A stretch of DNA of 5,155 bases from an uncultured Lachnospiraceae bacterium (lineage in GTDB: Bacteria > Bacillota > Clostridia > Lachnospirales > Lachnospiraceae): NCBI GenBank assembly GCA_902783935.1, contig CACZTA010000031.1, positions 1 to 5,155 of the forward strand. The letters run 5' to 3'. This document shows, piece by piece, positions 1-5,155 of this stretch. A model generated the notes under the pieces. The model had not been told where the DNA came from. It ran no database searches and saw only the letters and a list, made by a program, of their open reading frames with translations. The position numbers and the translations under genes are program-made. Each line of letters starts with the position of its first letter. The stretch's first letter is position 1.

Positions 1-237
1 CATGCCCGAATTGACGAAACCGATCACCATGACGGTCGTCGCCGATGAAGACTGGATGACTGAAGTGACGCCTGTGCCGAGAAGGACGCCCTTGATCGGG
101 GTGCTCGTCATCTTATAGAGAAATGCTTCAAGTTTATTTCCCGCTACTGTCTTCAGCCCGTCGCCCATCAGCTGCATGCCGTACAGGAACAGTGCCACAC
201 CGCTCAGAAGAGACAGGATCATGATGATTACATCCAT
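1..237 (-). CDS. Na+/phosphate cotransporter family protein (NptA/PhoU-type), N-terminal fragment
   Basis: This is the first 79 codons of a membrane protein whose 3' end lies beyond the left edge. Reading leftward from the ATG at 237, the protein opens with a hydrophobic helix (about residues 3-24, containing GVALFLYGMQLMGDGL). An amphipathic stretch follows (KTVAGNKLEAFLYKMTSTP), then a second hydrophobic segment holding QSSSATT at residues 62-68. That QSSS signature is characteristic of the Na+/Pi cotransporter (PNaS) family, where the repeated QSSS hairpins form the substrate and sodium site. Family members import phosphate with Na+ and usually carry a C-terminal PhoU-like domain, which would be outside this window. 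The start is supported by the sequence CAGGGGG (247-253), 9 nt before the ATG, and by a consensus -10 box further upstream. It is divergent from trpB. The family call is firm; the actual substrate is inferred. Confidence 0.9.
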   Translation of the reverse strand, partial: MDVIIMILSLLSGVALFLYGMQLMGDGLKTVAGNKLEAFLYKMTSTPIKGVLLGTGVTSVIQSSSATTVMVIGFVNSGM

Positions 238-284
238 TGCAGAATTCCCCCTGTTTTAAATGAATGTCATTTTACACCGATTTT

Positions 285-313
285 ATTATACACAATCCGC
301 GCGGTCCATTCCA
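285..313 (-). promoter_or_regulatory. Predicted sigma-A promoter of the Na+/Pi transporter gene
   Basis: On the minus strand a perfect TATAAT lies at 285-290. A weak -35 (TGGAAT, 308-313, three matches to TTGACA) sits 17 bp upstream. The predicted start site is near 278, giving a leader of about 40 nt before the ATG at 237. The -35 element abuts that of the divergent trpB promoter (315-320), so polymerases at the two promoters could interfere with each other or share an operator. I saw no convincing Pho box. Prediction from sequence only. Confidence 0.55.
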
Positions 314-314
314 C

Positions 315-343
315 TTCTGCTTTTCAGAAAGATATGCTATAAT
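315..343 (+). promoter_or_regulatory. Predicted extended -10 promoter of trpB
   Basis: TATAAT at 338-343 is preceded by TGC (335-337), giving the extended -10 form TGnTATAAT. The matching -35 position (TTCTGC, 315-320, spacer 17) is poor, as is common when the extended -10 carries recognition. Transcription would start near 350. A small inverted repeat, TTCTG-N5-CAGAA (315-329), overlaps the -35 and spacer and could be an operator half-site pair, but five-base arms are weak evidence. Confidence 0.6.
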
Positions 344-360
344 GCTTCACGGCTCTGTCC

Positions 361-379
361 GTGCCCGGTCTGCGGGCAT
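361..379 (+). other. Small hairpin in the trpB leader
   Basis: TGCCCG (362-367) and CGGGCA (373-378) are exact reverse complements around a 5-nt loop (GTCTG). A G-U pair between 361 and 379 extends the stem to seven. It sits about 12 nt after the predicted transcription start. No U-run follows, so it is not an intrinsic terminator by itself. No T-box signature, Trp-codon leader peptide or GAG/UAG repeat series is visible in 350-431. A 5' stabilising structure is the simplest reading. Confidence 0.35.
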
Positions 380-431
380 ATCACGCAACTCATTTCCCCA
401 TCAGGCACGATAACCCGGAAAGGAATACTTT

Positions 432-1682
432 ATGAACAAATATCGTGATTTTGACAACTATCTGAAAGAATACCCGTCCGCTGACGGCTGGTTCGGCAAA
501 TACGGCGGCAATTTCCTGGAAGACCCGGAACTTATCAATGCATTCCGGGAGTATGCGGAGGCTTATAATACCATCGCCCAGTCCGCCCAGTTCATCGCAG
601 AGCTGCGCCGCATCCGCAGGGATTTCCAGGGACGTCCGACACCGCTCTATCACTGCCAGAATCTGTCCAACCTGCTCGGCAGGACGCAGATTTATCTGAA
701 GCGGGAAGACCTGAACCACACCGGTGCGCACAAGCTCAACCACTGCATGGGGGAAGGCCTTCTGGCAAAATATATGGGCAAGAAGAAGCTGATCGCCGAA
801 ACCGGAGCCGGCCAGCACGGCGTCGCGCTGGCAACCGCAGCCGCTTATTTCGGACTTGAATGCGACATCTACATGGGCGAAGTCGATATCGCCAAGCAGG
901 CGCCGAATGTCACCCGCATGAAGATGCTCGGGGCCAATGTCATCCCGGTTTCCTTCGGTCTCCGCACCCTCAAGGAAGCTGTCGACGCCGCGTTTATGGC
1001 TTACTCAAAAGAATATAAAACGTCTGTCTACTGCATCGGGACCGCTGCCGGCCCCCATCCTTTCCCGCTGATGGTCAGGGATTTCCAGTATGTCATCGGG
1101 GAGGAAGCCAGACAGCAGTTCCTCGACCAGACCGGTCATCTGCCGGACGAAGTGATCGCCTGTGTGGGCGGCGGCTCGAACTCCATCGGCATGTTCACGC
1201 CGTTCCTCGCGGACCCCGTTGAGCTGACGGGCGTGGAACCGCTCGGCCGCGGACCGGAGCTCGGCAATCACGCCGCCTCCATCACCTACGGCAAAGAAGG
1301 CGTCATGCACGGCTTTAAGAGCATCATGCTCGCCGACGAAAACGGCGATCCTGCTCCTGTCTACTCCAACGCGAGCGGGCTCGACTACCCGGCTGCCGGG
1401 CCGGAACATGCGCTGCTCCACGACATGGACCGCATTCATTATGTCACGGTCAATGACGAAGAAGCGATCGAGGCGCTGTTCCTCCTGTCGAGGCACGAGG
1501 GCATCATTCCCGCCATCGAGAGCTCGCATGCGCTTGCTCACGCGATCCGGATCGCAAGGACCGGCGTCACCGGCTCCCTGATCGTCAGTCTCTCAGGCCG
1601 CGGCGACAAGGATCTCGATTATATCGTCGAGCACTACGGATACGGACCGGAATTCCTGAAAAAAATGGAAGAAAGAAGATAA
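432..1682 (+). CDS. trpB: Tryptophan synthase beta chain, stand-alone (TrpB1-like)
   Basis: A cytoplasmic PLP enzyme that condenses indole with L-serine to give L-tryptophan. The 416-residue protein is complete and about 20 residues longer than E. coli TrpB. Visible landmarks are GRPTPL (67-72), the PLP-lysine motif HTGAHK with Lys101, AETGAGQHG (122-130) with the catalytic Glu123, GTAAGPHP (203-210), the phosphate-binding GGGSN (246-250), SGLDYP (315-320) with Asp318, [17 protein letters not shown] (355-371), and LSGRGDKD (387-394) with Ser388 facing the pyridine nitrogen. HTGAHK and the whole core fit the TrpB1 class rather than TrpB2. The ATG is set by AAAGGA at 419-424, 7 nt upstream. No trpA, trpC or trpF is adjacent: the gene has its own promoter and is closed by a terminator 10 bp after the stop. 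This suggests use of free indole (salvage or cross-feeding) or a trpA encoded elsewhere. All catalytic residues I can place are present, so the enzyme should be active. Confidence 0.96.
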   Translation: MNKYRDFDNYLKEYPSADGWFGKYGGNFLEDPELINAFREYAEAYNTIAQSAQFIAELRRIRRDFQGRPTPLYHCQNLSNLLGRTQIYLKREDLNHTGAHKLNHCMGEGLLAKYMGKKKLIAETGAGQHGVALATAAAYFGLECDIYMGEVDIAKQAPNVTRMKMLGANVIPVSFGLRTLKEAVDAAFMAYSKEYKTSVYCIGTAAGPHPFPLMVRDFQYVIGEEARQQFLDQTGHLPDEVIACVGGGSNSIGMFTPFLADPVELTGVEPLGRGPELGNHAASITYGKEGVMHGFKSIMLADENGDPAPVYSNASGLDYPAAGPEHALLHDMDRIHYVTVNDEEAIEALFLLSRHEGIIPAIESSHALAHAIRIARTGVTGSLIVSLSGRGDKDLDYIVEHYGYGPEFLKKMEERR

Positions 1683-1688
1683 AGAAGG

Positions 1689-1726
1689 ATGCGAAAAGCG
1701 GCTGCCGCGGCAGCCGCTTTTCGTAT
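1689..1726. terminator. Bidirectional intrinsic terminator between trpB and the hydratase gene
   Basis: Positions 1692-1707 (CGAAAAGCGGCTGCCG) are followed immediately by their exact reverse complement (1708-1723), a perfect 32-bp palindrome. Outside it, one imperfect pair (1691/1724) and two more Watson-Crick pairs (1689-1690 with 1725-1726) lengthen it. The AAAA/TTTT ends form the U-tract on either strand. It lies 10 bp (6 bp counting the flanking pairs) after the trpB stop and about 10 bp after the hydratase stop on the other strand, so it can end both convergent transcripts. Confidence 0.9.
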
Positions 1727-1733
1727 GAAAGTG

Positions 1734-4010
1734 TTAATGAGTGCGATAGTAGTTGATCAGGCAGCCTTCCGCAAGAATCTCTCTCTCCGGCTCCGTCAGC
1801 GGCCCCGTCGATGTCTCAAACGGGACAACTGTACCGTCAGCTTTTACAGCATAAGCGGTGATCGCATCCGCGTTTTTCATGACTGCCGTGCGGACGCCCG
1901 GCACAAAGACATAGTCACCCTGCGCGAGCACATCCGGATCCGTGACAAGGAACGGGATCATGCCCCAGTTAATGCAGTTCGAGCGGTATCTCTTTGTCGC
2001 GTACTGCTTCGCGAAGTTTGCGCTTCCGCCGAGCACGCGCTGGCAGGACGCCGCCTGCTCTCTCGCGGAGCCGTCACCGGGCACATTTGCGTAGATGGCG
2101 GATCCGATATCCGTCTTCTCCGGGTCTGCGGCAATCCCCGCTTTTTCGAGCGCCGCATAGACAGCTTTCACTTCTTCCGGCAGTCCCTTCCCGGCTTCCC
2201 GGCCGCGCTCGATCTCCCGCATCTCCTTGCTGCGTCCCACATAGCCCGGATCTTTTCTGGATAATGCGAATTCACTCAGGCGCTCCGGATTCGAGCGGTA
2301 AGAGGACGCCTCCCCGGACGGGATCAGCTCATCAGTCGTCGTGACCGGATCCGTGATATAAGAGCAGATCCTGACGAGCAGGTCTTCCGTCAGGGCCGGC
2401 ATCTCCGGCCAGTCCTTGATATTGGGGCCGAACTTCAGCGGATGGTCCGGCTCTTCCCTGCCCCAGCCGTCAAAGACGCGCTTCTCATAGATGCCCCTGT
2501 CGAAATAATACTTCGGTGTGCTGTATTCAATATCTGCCAGATCTGTCGCAGCCGTCAGTTTCCCGCCGTTTGCCGCTGTCGCCGCAATCGATCTCGCATC
2601 CATCAGCGCGACGGCGCTCATCTGGCCTTCACCGGGCTTGCTGCCCTCGCGGTTCGGGAAGTTGCGGGTCGTATGGCGGACCGAGAATTCCCCGTTCGCC
2701 GGACAGTCGCCAGCGCCGAAGCACGGGCCGCAGAAGCACTCGCGGACAACAGCGCCCGCTTCAATGAGATCCGTGACGAAACCGTTTTTAACCAGTTCCC
2801 GGTAGGCGGGCATCGAACCCGGATAGACGCTCAGGCTGAAAGTACCGTTCCCGATGCTCCTGCCCCTTAAGATGTCAGCGGCTGCCGCGAGATTGTCATA
2901 GGTCCCGCCGGAGCATCCGGCGATGACCCCCTGGTCGACATAAATACACCCGTCGTCATGGAGCTTGCTCATGAGATCCATCCGGGCATTGCCCGCGATC
3001 TGCTCATTTGCCCGCTTTTCCGCCATCGAAAGGATGTCGGCTGCATTTTCCTGAAGTTCATGGATGGTATACGTGTAGCTCGGATGCATGGGCAGGGCGA
3101 TGGTGCTCTCCACCGTCGAGAGGTCCACATAGACGCACCCGTCATAGTAGGCGACATCCGCCGGCTTCAGTTCCCTGTAGGCTTCCGGCCTGCCGTGGAC
3201 GGCAAAGTATTCCTCCGTCTTCTCATCCGTGACCCAGACGGAGGACCAGCAGGTCGTCTCCGTCGTCATGACGTCGACGGCGTTCCGGTATTCGACCGGC
3301 AGGTTCCGGATCCCGGGGCCGACGAATTCCATGACCTTGTTCTTGACATAGCCGTTGTCATAGACAGCGCCGCAGATCGCAAGCGCAACGTCATGCGGCC
3401 CGACGCCCGGTTTCGGTTCGCCGGCCAGATAGACGGCTATCACTTCCGGACGGGCAAAATCATACGTGCGGCCGAGCAGCTGCTTTGCCAGCTCGCCGCC
3501 GCCTTCCCCGACAGCCATCGTCCCGAGAGCACCGTAGCGCGTGTGGCTGTCCGATCCGAGGATCATCCGGCCGCAGCCGGCCATCATTTCCCGGTTATAG
3601 CTGTGGATGACCGCCTGGTTCGGCGGAACATAGATCCCGCCGTATTTCACTGCCGCGGAGAGGGCGAATTTGTGATCGTCCTCGTTGATGGTGCCGCCGA
3701 CCGCGCAGAGGCTGTTGTGGCAGTTCGTCAATACGTAGGGAAGGGGGAATTTCTCCATTCCCGACGCCCTCGCCGTCTGAATGATGCCGACATACGTGAT
3801 ATCATGACTCGTCATGGAGTCAAATTTCAGCTGCAGGCTGTCCATATCGCCGGACTGATTATGAGCTTCCATGATCCCCCAGGCGATCGTTCCGCGGGAA
3901 GCGGCGTCCCGGTCCGCCGAAAGGCCCGTCGCGCGGGTCACTTCTTCAGGTGACGGGTAAAGGTCCGTTCCGTTAACCAGAAAGGTTCCGGTTTCATACA
4001 ATCTGATCAT
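1734..4010 (-). CDS. Aconitase-superfamily hydratase of unknown substrate (YbhJ-like), predicted [4Fe-4S]
   Basis: A 758-residue cytoplasmic protein with the single-chain aconitase layout: three-part catalytic region (about 1-545), linker, then a C-terminal swivel domain (about 635-758). The three cluster cysteines are present: Cys366 in AGCSGGT, and Cys427 and Cys430 in CGPC. Other aconitase landmarks are SDSHT (153-157), a His136 motif (AVIHS), RNFPNR (449-454) supplying two substrate arginines, TTTDELIPSG (557-566), GSAR (647-650) and RSNCINWGMIPF (676-687). Length resembles mitochondrial aconitase (about 754) more than AcnA (about 890), and the domain order excludes AcnB. By hand alignment from memory several active-site positions differ from true aconitase (see findings), so citrate/isocitrate may not be the substrate. 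Similar proteins are usually labelled only 'hydratase' or 'aconitate hydratase'. The start ATG has GGAGGAG (4017-4023) 6 nt upstream. The copper ATPase gene ends 26 bp upstream on the same strand, so co-transcription is likely. Superfamily certain; reaction unknown. Confidence 0.9.
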   Translation of the reverse strand: MIRLYETGTFLVNGTDLYPSPEEVTRATGLSADRDAASRGTIAWGIMEAHNQSGDMDSLQLKFDSMTSHDITYVGIIQTARASGMEKFPLPYVLTNCHNSLCAVGGTINEDDHKFALSAAVKYGGIYVPPNQAVIHSYNREMMAGCGRMILGSDSHTRYGALGTMAVGEGGGELAKQLLGRTYDFARPEVIAVYLAGEPKPGVGPHDVALAICGAVYDNGYVKNKVMEFVGPGIRNLPVEYRNAVDVMTTETTCWSSVWVTDEKTEEYFAVHGRPEAYRELKPADVAYYDGCVYVDLSTVESTIALPMHPSYTYTIHELQENAADILSMAEKRANEQIAGNARMDLMSKLHDDGCIYVDQGVIAGCSGGTYDNLAAAADILRGRSIGNGTFSLSVYPGSMPAYRELVKNGFVTDLIEAGAVVRECFCGPCFGAGDCPANGEFSVRHTTRNFPNREGSKPGEGQMSAVALMDARSIAATAANGGKLTAATDLADIEYSTPKYYFDRGIYEKRVFDGWGREEPDHPLKFGPNIKDWPEMPALTEDLLVRICSYITDPVTTTDELIPSGEASSYRSNPERLSEFALSRKDPGYVGRSKEMREIERGREAGKGLPEEVKAVYAALEKAGIAADPEKTDIGSAIYANVPGDGSAREQAASCQRVLGGSANFAKQYATKRYRSNCINWGMIPFLVTDPDVLAQGDYVFVPGVRTAVMKNADAITAYAVKADGTVVPFETSTGPLTEPEREILAEGCLINYYRTH

Positions 4011-4016
4011 TCTCGT

Positions 4017-4033
4017 CTCCTCCGGGGACCGGA
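4017..4033 (-). promoter_or_regulatory. Hydratase ribosome binding site, partly inside a small hairpin
   Basis: On the minus strand GGAGGAG (4017-4023) sits 6 nt before the hydratase ATG and fixes that start. Its first three bases also belong to the 3' arm of a stem formed by TCCGG (4029-4033) and CCGGA (4021-4025) with a 3-nt loop. The stem lies just after the ATPase stop codon (4037-4039), where a terminating ribosome would melt it, which suggests translational coupling of the two genes. Confidence 0.5.
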
Positions 4034-4036
4034 TGT

Positions 4037-5155
4037 TTATTCGATCCCGATATATTTGTAATCTTTGTCTTCAATCGCCTTCTTTACGGCTGCCTCATCC
4101 GGATCGCCGCTCAAAGTCAGGACAGCTGTCCCGCTCTCATGGCTCACTTCCGCAGAAGCCACAAAGGGAAGGTTCTCAAGTGCTTTCTTAACGGTTGCTG
4201 CACAGTGGCCGCACATCATGCCTTCTACCTTCACAGTTTTTGTCATTTTTGATTCCCTCTCTTTCATAATCGTCTGCTGGATTTCTGCGAGAACGGCGTC
4301 CGGGTCTCCCTTCAGCCCTTTCCCCGGCTTATCATGTGAAGCGTCGTGAATCTTAAACAGGTTCAGGCGCAGCGCATTCATACATACGGTAAAACTTGAC
4401 AGGCTCATCGCAGCCGCCCCGATCATCGGGTTCATCTTCCACGCGAAGAGGCCGGCTGCAAGCGGGATGCAGATTACATTGTAGAAGAACGCCCAGAACA
4501 GGTTCTCGTGAATATTCCGGAGCGTCCCCCGGCTGAGCCGGACAGCCGCAGCCACATCCTTGAGCGAGCTGTTCATGAGGACGATGTCCGCGCTGTCAAC
4601 CGCAACATCCGTCCCGGCGCCGATGGCGATGCCGGTATCCGCCCTCGTCAGGGCCGGCGCATCGTTGATGCCGTCCCCGACCATGGCGGTCTTCCCCAGC
4701 GTCTGGAGCTGCCGGATGACGGCCTCTTTGCCGTCCGGCAGGACCCCCGCGATGACATCGTCGACGCCCGCCTCCCGGCCGACCGCCCGCGCGGTCCGCG
4801 CATTGTCGCCGGTCAGCATCACAACCCTGAGTCCCTGGTTCCGGAGTTCCCTTACGGCTTCCGCCGAGTCCTCCTTGAGGACGTCCGCCACTGCGATCAT
4901 CCCGAGCAGGTCTCCGTCTTCCTCAAAGAAGAGAGGCGTCTTCCCCTCTCCGGAGAGGCGCTCCGCCTGGGCCTCAGCTTCGCTGCCCACAGTCGTCAGC
5001 CCCCGGATATAGGTGCCGCTGCCGCCGTGCAGCTGCTTTCCGCAGACGGTGCCGGAAAGCCCGTTCCCGGGAAGCGCCCTGAAATCTGACGCTTCTTCTG
5101 TCTGCAGGCTTCTCTTTTCCGCCTCCGCCACGACTGCTTTCGCGAGCGGATGCTC
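4037..5155 (-). CDS. copA: Copper-exporting P1B-type ATPase with fused C-terminal HMA domain, C-terminal fragment
   Basis: The C-terminal 372 residues of a membrane ATPase that pumps Cu+ out of the cytoplasm. The reading frame is open to the right edge and begins with EHPLAKAV, part of the SEHPL nucleotide-binding motif, so the metal-site and phosphorylation segments (CPC, DKTGT) lie beyond the window. Numbering from the edge: GNGLSG at 30-35 (ATP site), TGDN at 115-118 and GDGINDAP at 160-167 (Mg2+/hinge), a membrane helix with FFYN (Tyr225-Asn226), and a last helix with MSLSS (250-254). YN plus MxxSS in the last two helices is the Cu+ (P1B-1) signature. After a polar linker (about 269-303) comes a 69-residue heavy-metal-associated domain (304-372) with MxCxxC cysteines at 315 and 318. 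HMA domains are normally N-terminal in this family, so the C-terminal position is notable. The gene precedes the hydratase by 26 bp. Copper is favoured over silver only by convention. The partial gene cannot show whether N-terminal HMA domains also exist. Confidence 0.93.
   Translation of the reverse strand, partial: EHPLAKAVVAEAEKRSLQTEEASDFRALPGNGLSGTVCGKQLHGGSGTYIRGLTTVGSEAEAQAERLSGEGKTPLFFEEDGDLLGMIAVADVLKEDSAEAVRELRNQGLRVVMLTGDNARTARAVGREAGVDDVIAGVLPDGKEAVIRQLQTLGKTAMVGDGINDAPALTRADTGIAIGAGTDVAVDSADIVLMNSSLKDVAAAVRLSRGTLRNIHENLFWAFFYNVICIPLAAGLFAWKMNPMIGAAAMSLSSFTVCMNALRLNLFKIHDASHDKPGKGLKGDPDAVLAEIQQTIMKERESKMTKTVKVEGMMCGHCAATVKKALENLPFVASAEVSHESGTAVLTLSGDPDEAAVKKAIEDKDYKYIGIE
4040..4261 (-). 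other. CopZ-like HMA module with a possible internal translation start
   Basis: The last 69 codons of the ATPase gene begin at an in-frame ATG (4244-4246) giving MTKTVKVEGMMCGHC, which looks exactly like the N-terminus of a free CopZ/HMA copper chaperone. GAGAGGG (4255-4261) lies 8 nt before it, a reasonable ribosome binding site inside the coding frame. The module contains Cys12 and Cys15 of MxCxxC and fills the usual length of a stand-alone chaperone. A second, short product is therefore plausible, but there is no direct evidence of initiation here; the purine-rich codons may simply encode the linker residues KERESK. Confidence 0.4.

Noticed and set aside
271..287. TTTACA-N5-TTTATT as a PhoP-type direct repeat near the phosphate transporter
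   Set aside because: Only two imperfect units, located at and downstream of the -10 box rather than upstream of the promoter; too weak to call.
350..431. T-box or TRAP control of trpB
   Set aside because: The leader is too short for a T-box, the conserved T-box sequence AGGGTGG is absent, and there is no series of GAG/UAG triplets.
361..435. 24-codon GTG-started frame in the trpB leader whose TGA overlaps the trpB ATG (ATGA), as a possible leader peptide
   Set aside because: No ribosome binding site precedes the GTG, it has no tryptophan codon, and the leader lacks an attenuator or terminator hairpin with a U-run.
260..448. 62-codon plus-strand frame spanning the divergent promoter region
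   Set aside because: It runs through both predicted promoters and into trpB in another frame, has no ribosome binding site, and has no recognisable features.
390..1541. Two minus-strand open frames (390-818 and 1005-1541) opposite trpB
   Set aside because: Shadows of trpB; the trpB motifs cover both intervals and the antisense products resemble nothing I know.
2958..3953. 331-codon open frame on the plus strand, opposite the hydratase gene
   Set aside because: It is in register with a GC-rich coding strand on the other side. Its translation is arginine-, aspartate- and alanine-rich with no recognisable motif, and the hydratase frame is clearly the real gene across the same span.
4508..5089. 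193- and 150-codon open frames on the plus strand, opposite the ATPase gene
   Set aside because: Antisense shadows of the ATPase, whose TGDN and GDGINDAP motifs fall in the same region; low-complexity composition and no ribosome binding site.

Overview
The window reads as an ordinary chromosomal segment of a GC-rich anaerobic member of the Bacillota, most likely class Clostridia (Lachnospiraceae-like). The basis is the style of the encoded proteins (NptA-type Na+/phosphate transporter, stand-alone TrpB, single-chain aconitase-family 'hydratase', copper ATPase with a C-terminal HMA domain), the GGAGG-type ribosome binding sites and the AT-rich sigma-A-like promoters. The taxonomic call is inference. 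I saw no mobile element, CRISPR array, tRNA or rRNA.

Layout: (1) Positions 1-237, minus strand, hold the first 79 codons of a Na+/phosphate cotransporter that runs off the left edge. (2) Positions 238-431 are a divergent intergenic region with two back-to-back promoters, one for the transporter and one for trpB, plus a trpB leader of about 80 nt with a small hairpin. (3) Positions 432-1682, plus strand, encode a complete tryptophan synthase beta chain with no trpA or other trp gene beside it. (4) Positions 1683-1733 are a short convergent gap containing a perfect 32-bp palindrome that acts as a shared terminator. (5) Positions 4010 down to 1734, minus strand, encode a 758-residue aconitase-superfamily hydratase of unknown substrate. 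(6) Positions 5155 down to 4037, minus strand, hold the C-terminal 372 residues of a Cu+-type P1B ATPase ending in a fused CopZ-like metal-binding domain; its N-terminal part lies past the right edge. No gene-free stretch exceeds 300 bases.

How the genes fit together: the ATPase and the hydratase are 26 bp apart on one strand and probably share a transcript, which puts a copper exporter directly upstream of a predicted [4Fe-4S] dehydratase, a class of enzyme known to be copper-sensitive. trpB is monocistronic and probably salvages indole with serine into tryptophan. The phosphate transporter shares only the divergent promoter region with trpB. The most interesting points are the altered active site of the hydratase, the possible internal start that would release a free CopZ-like chaperone from the ATPase gene, and the pairing of these two genes. 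None is proven by sequence alone, and I did not find a clearly new multi-gene system.
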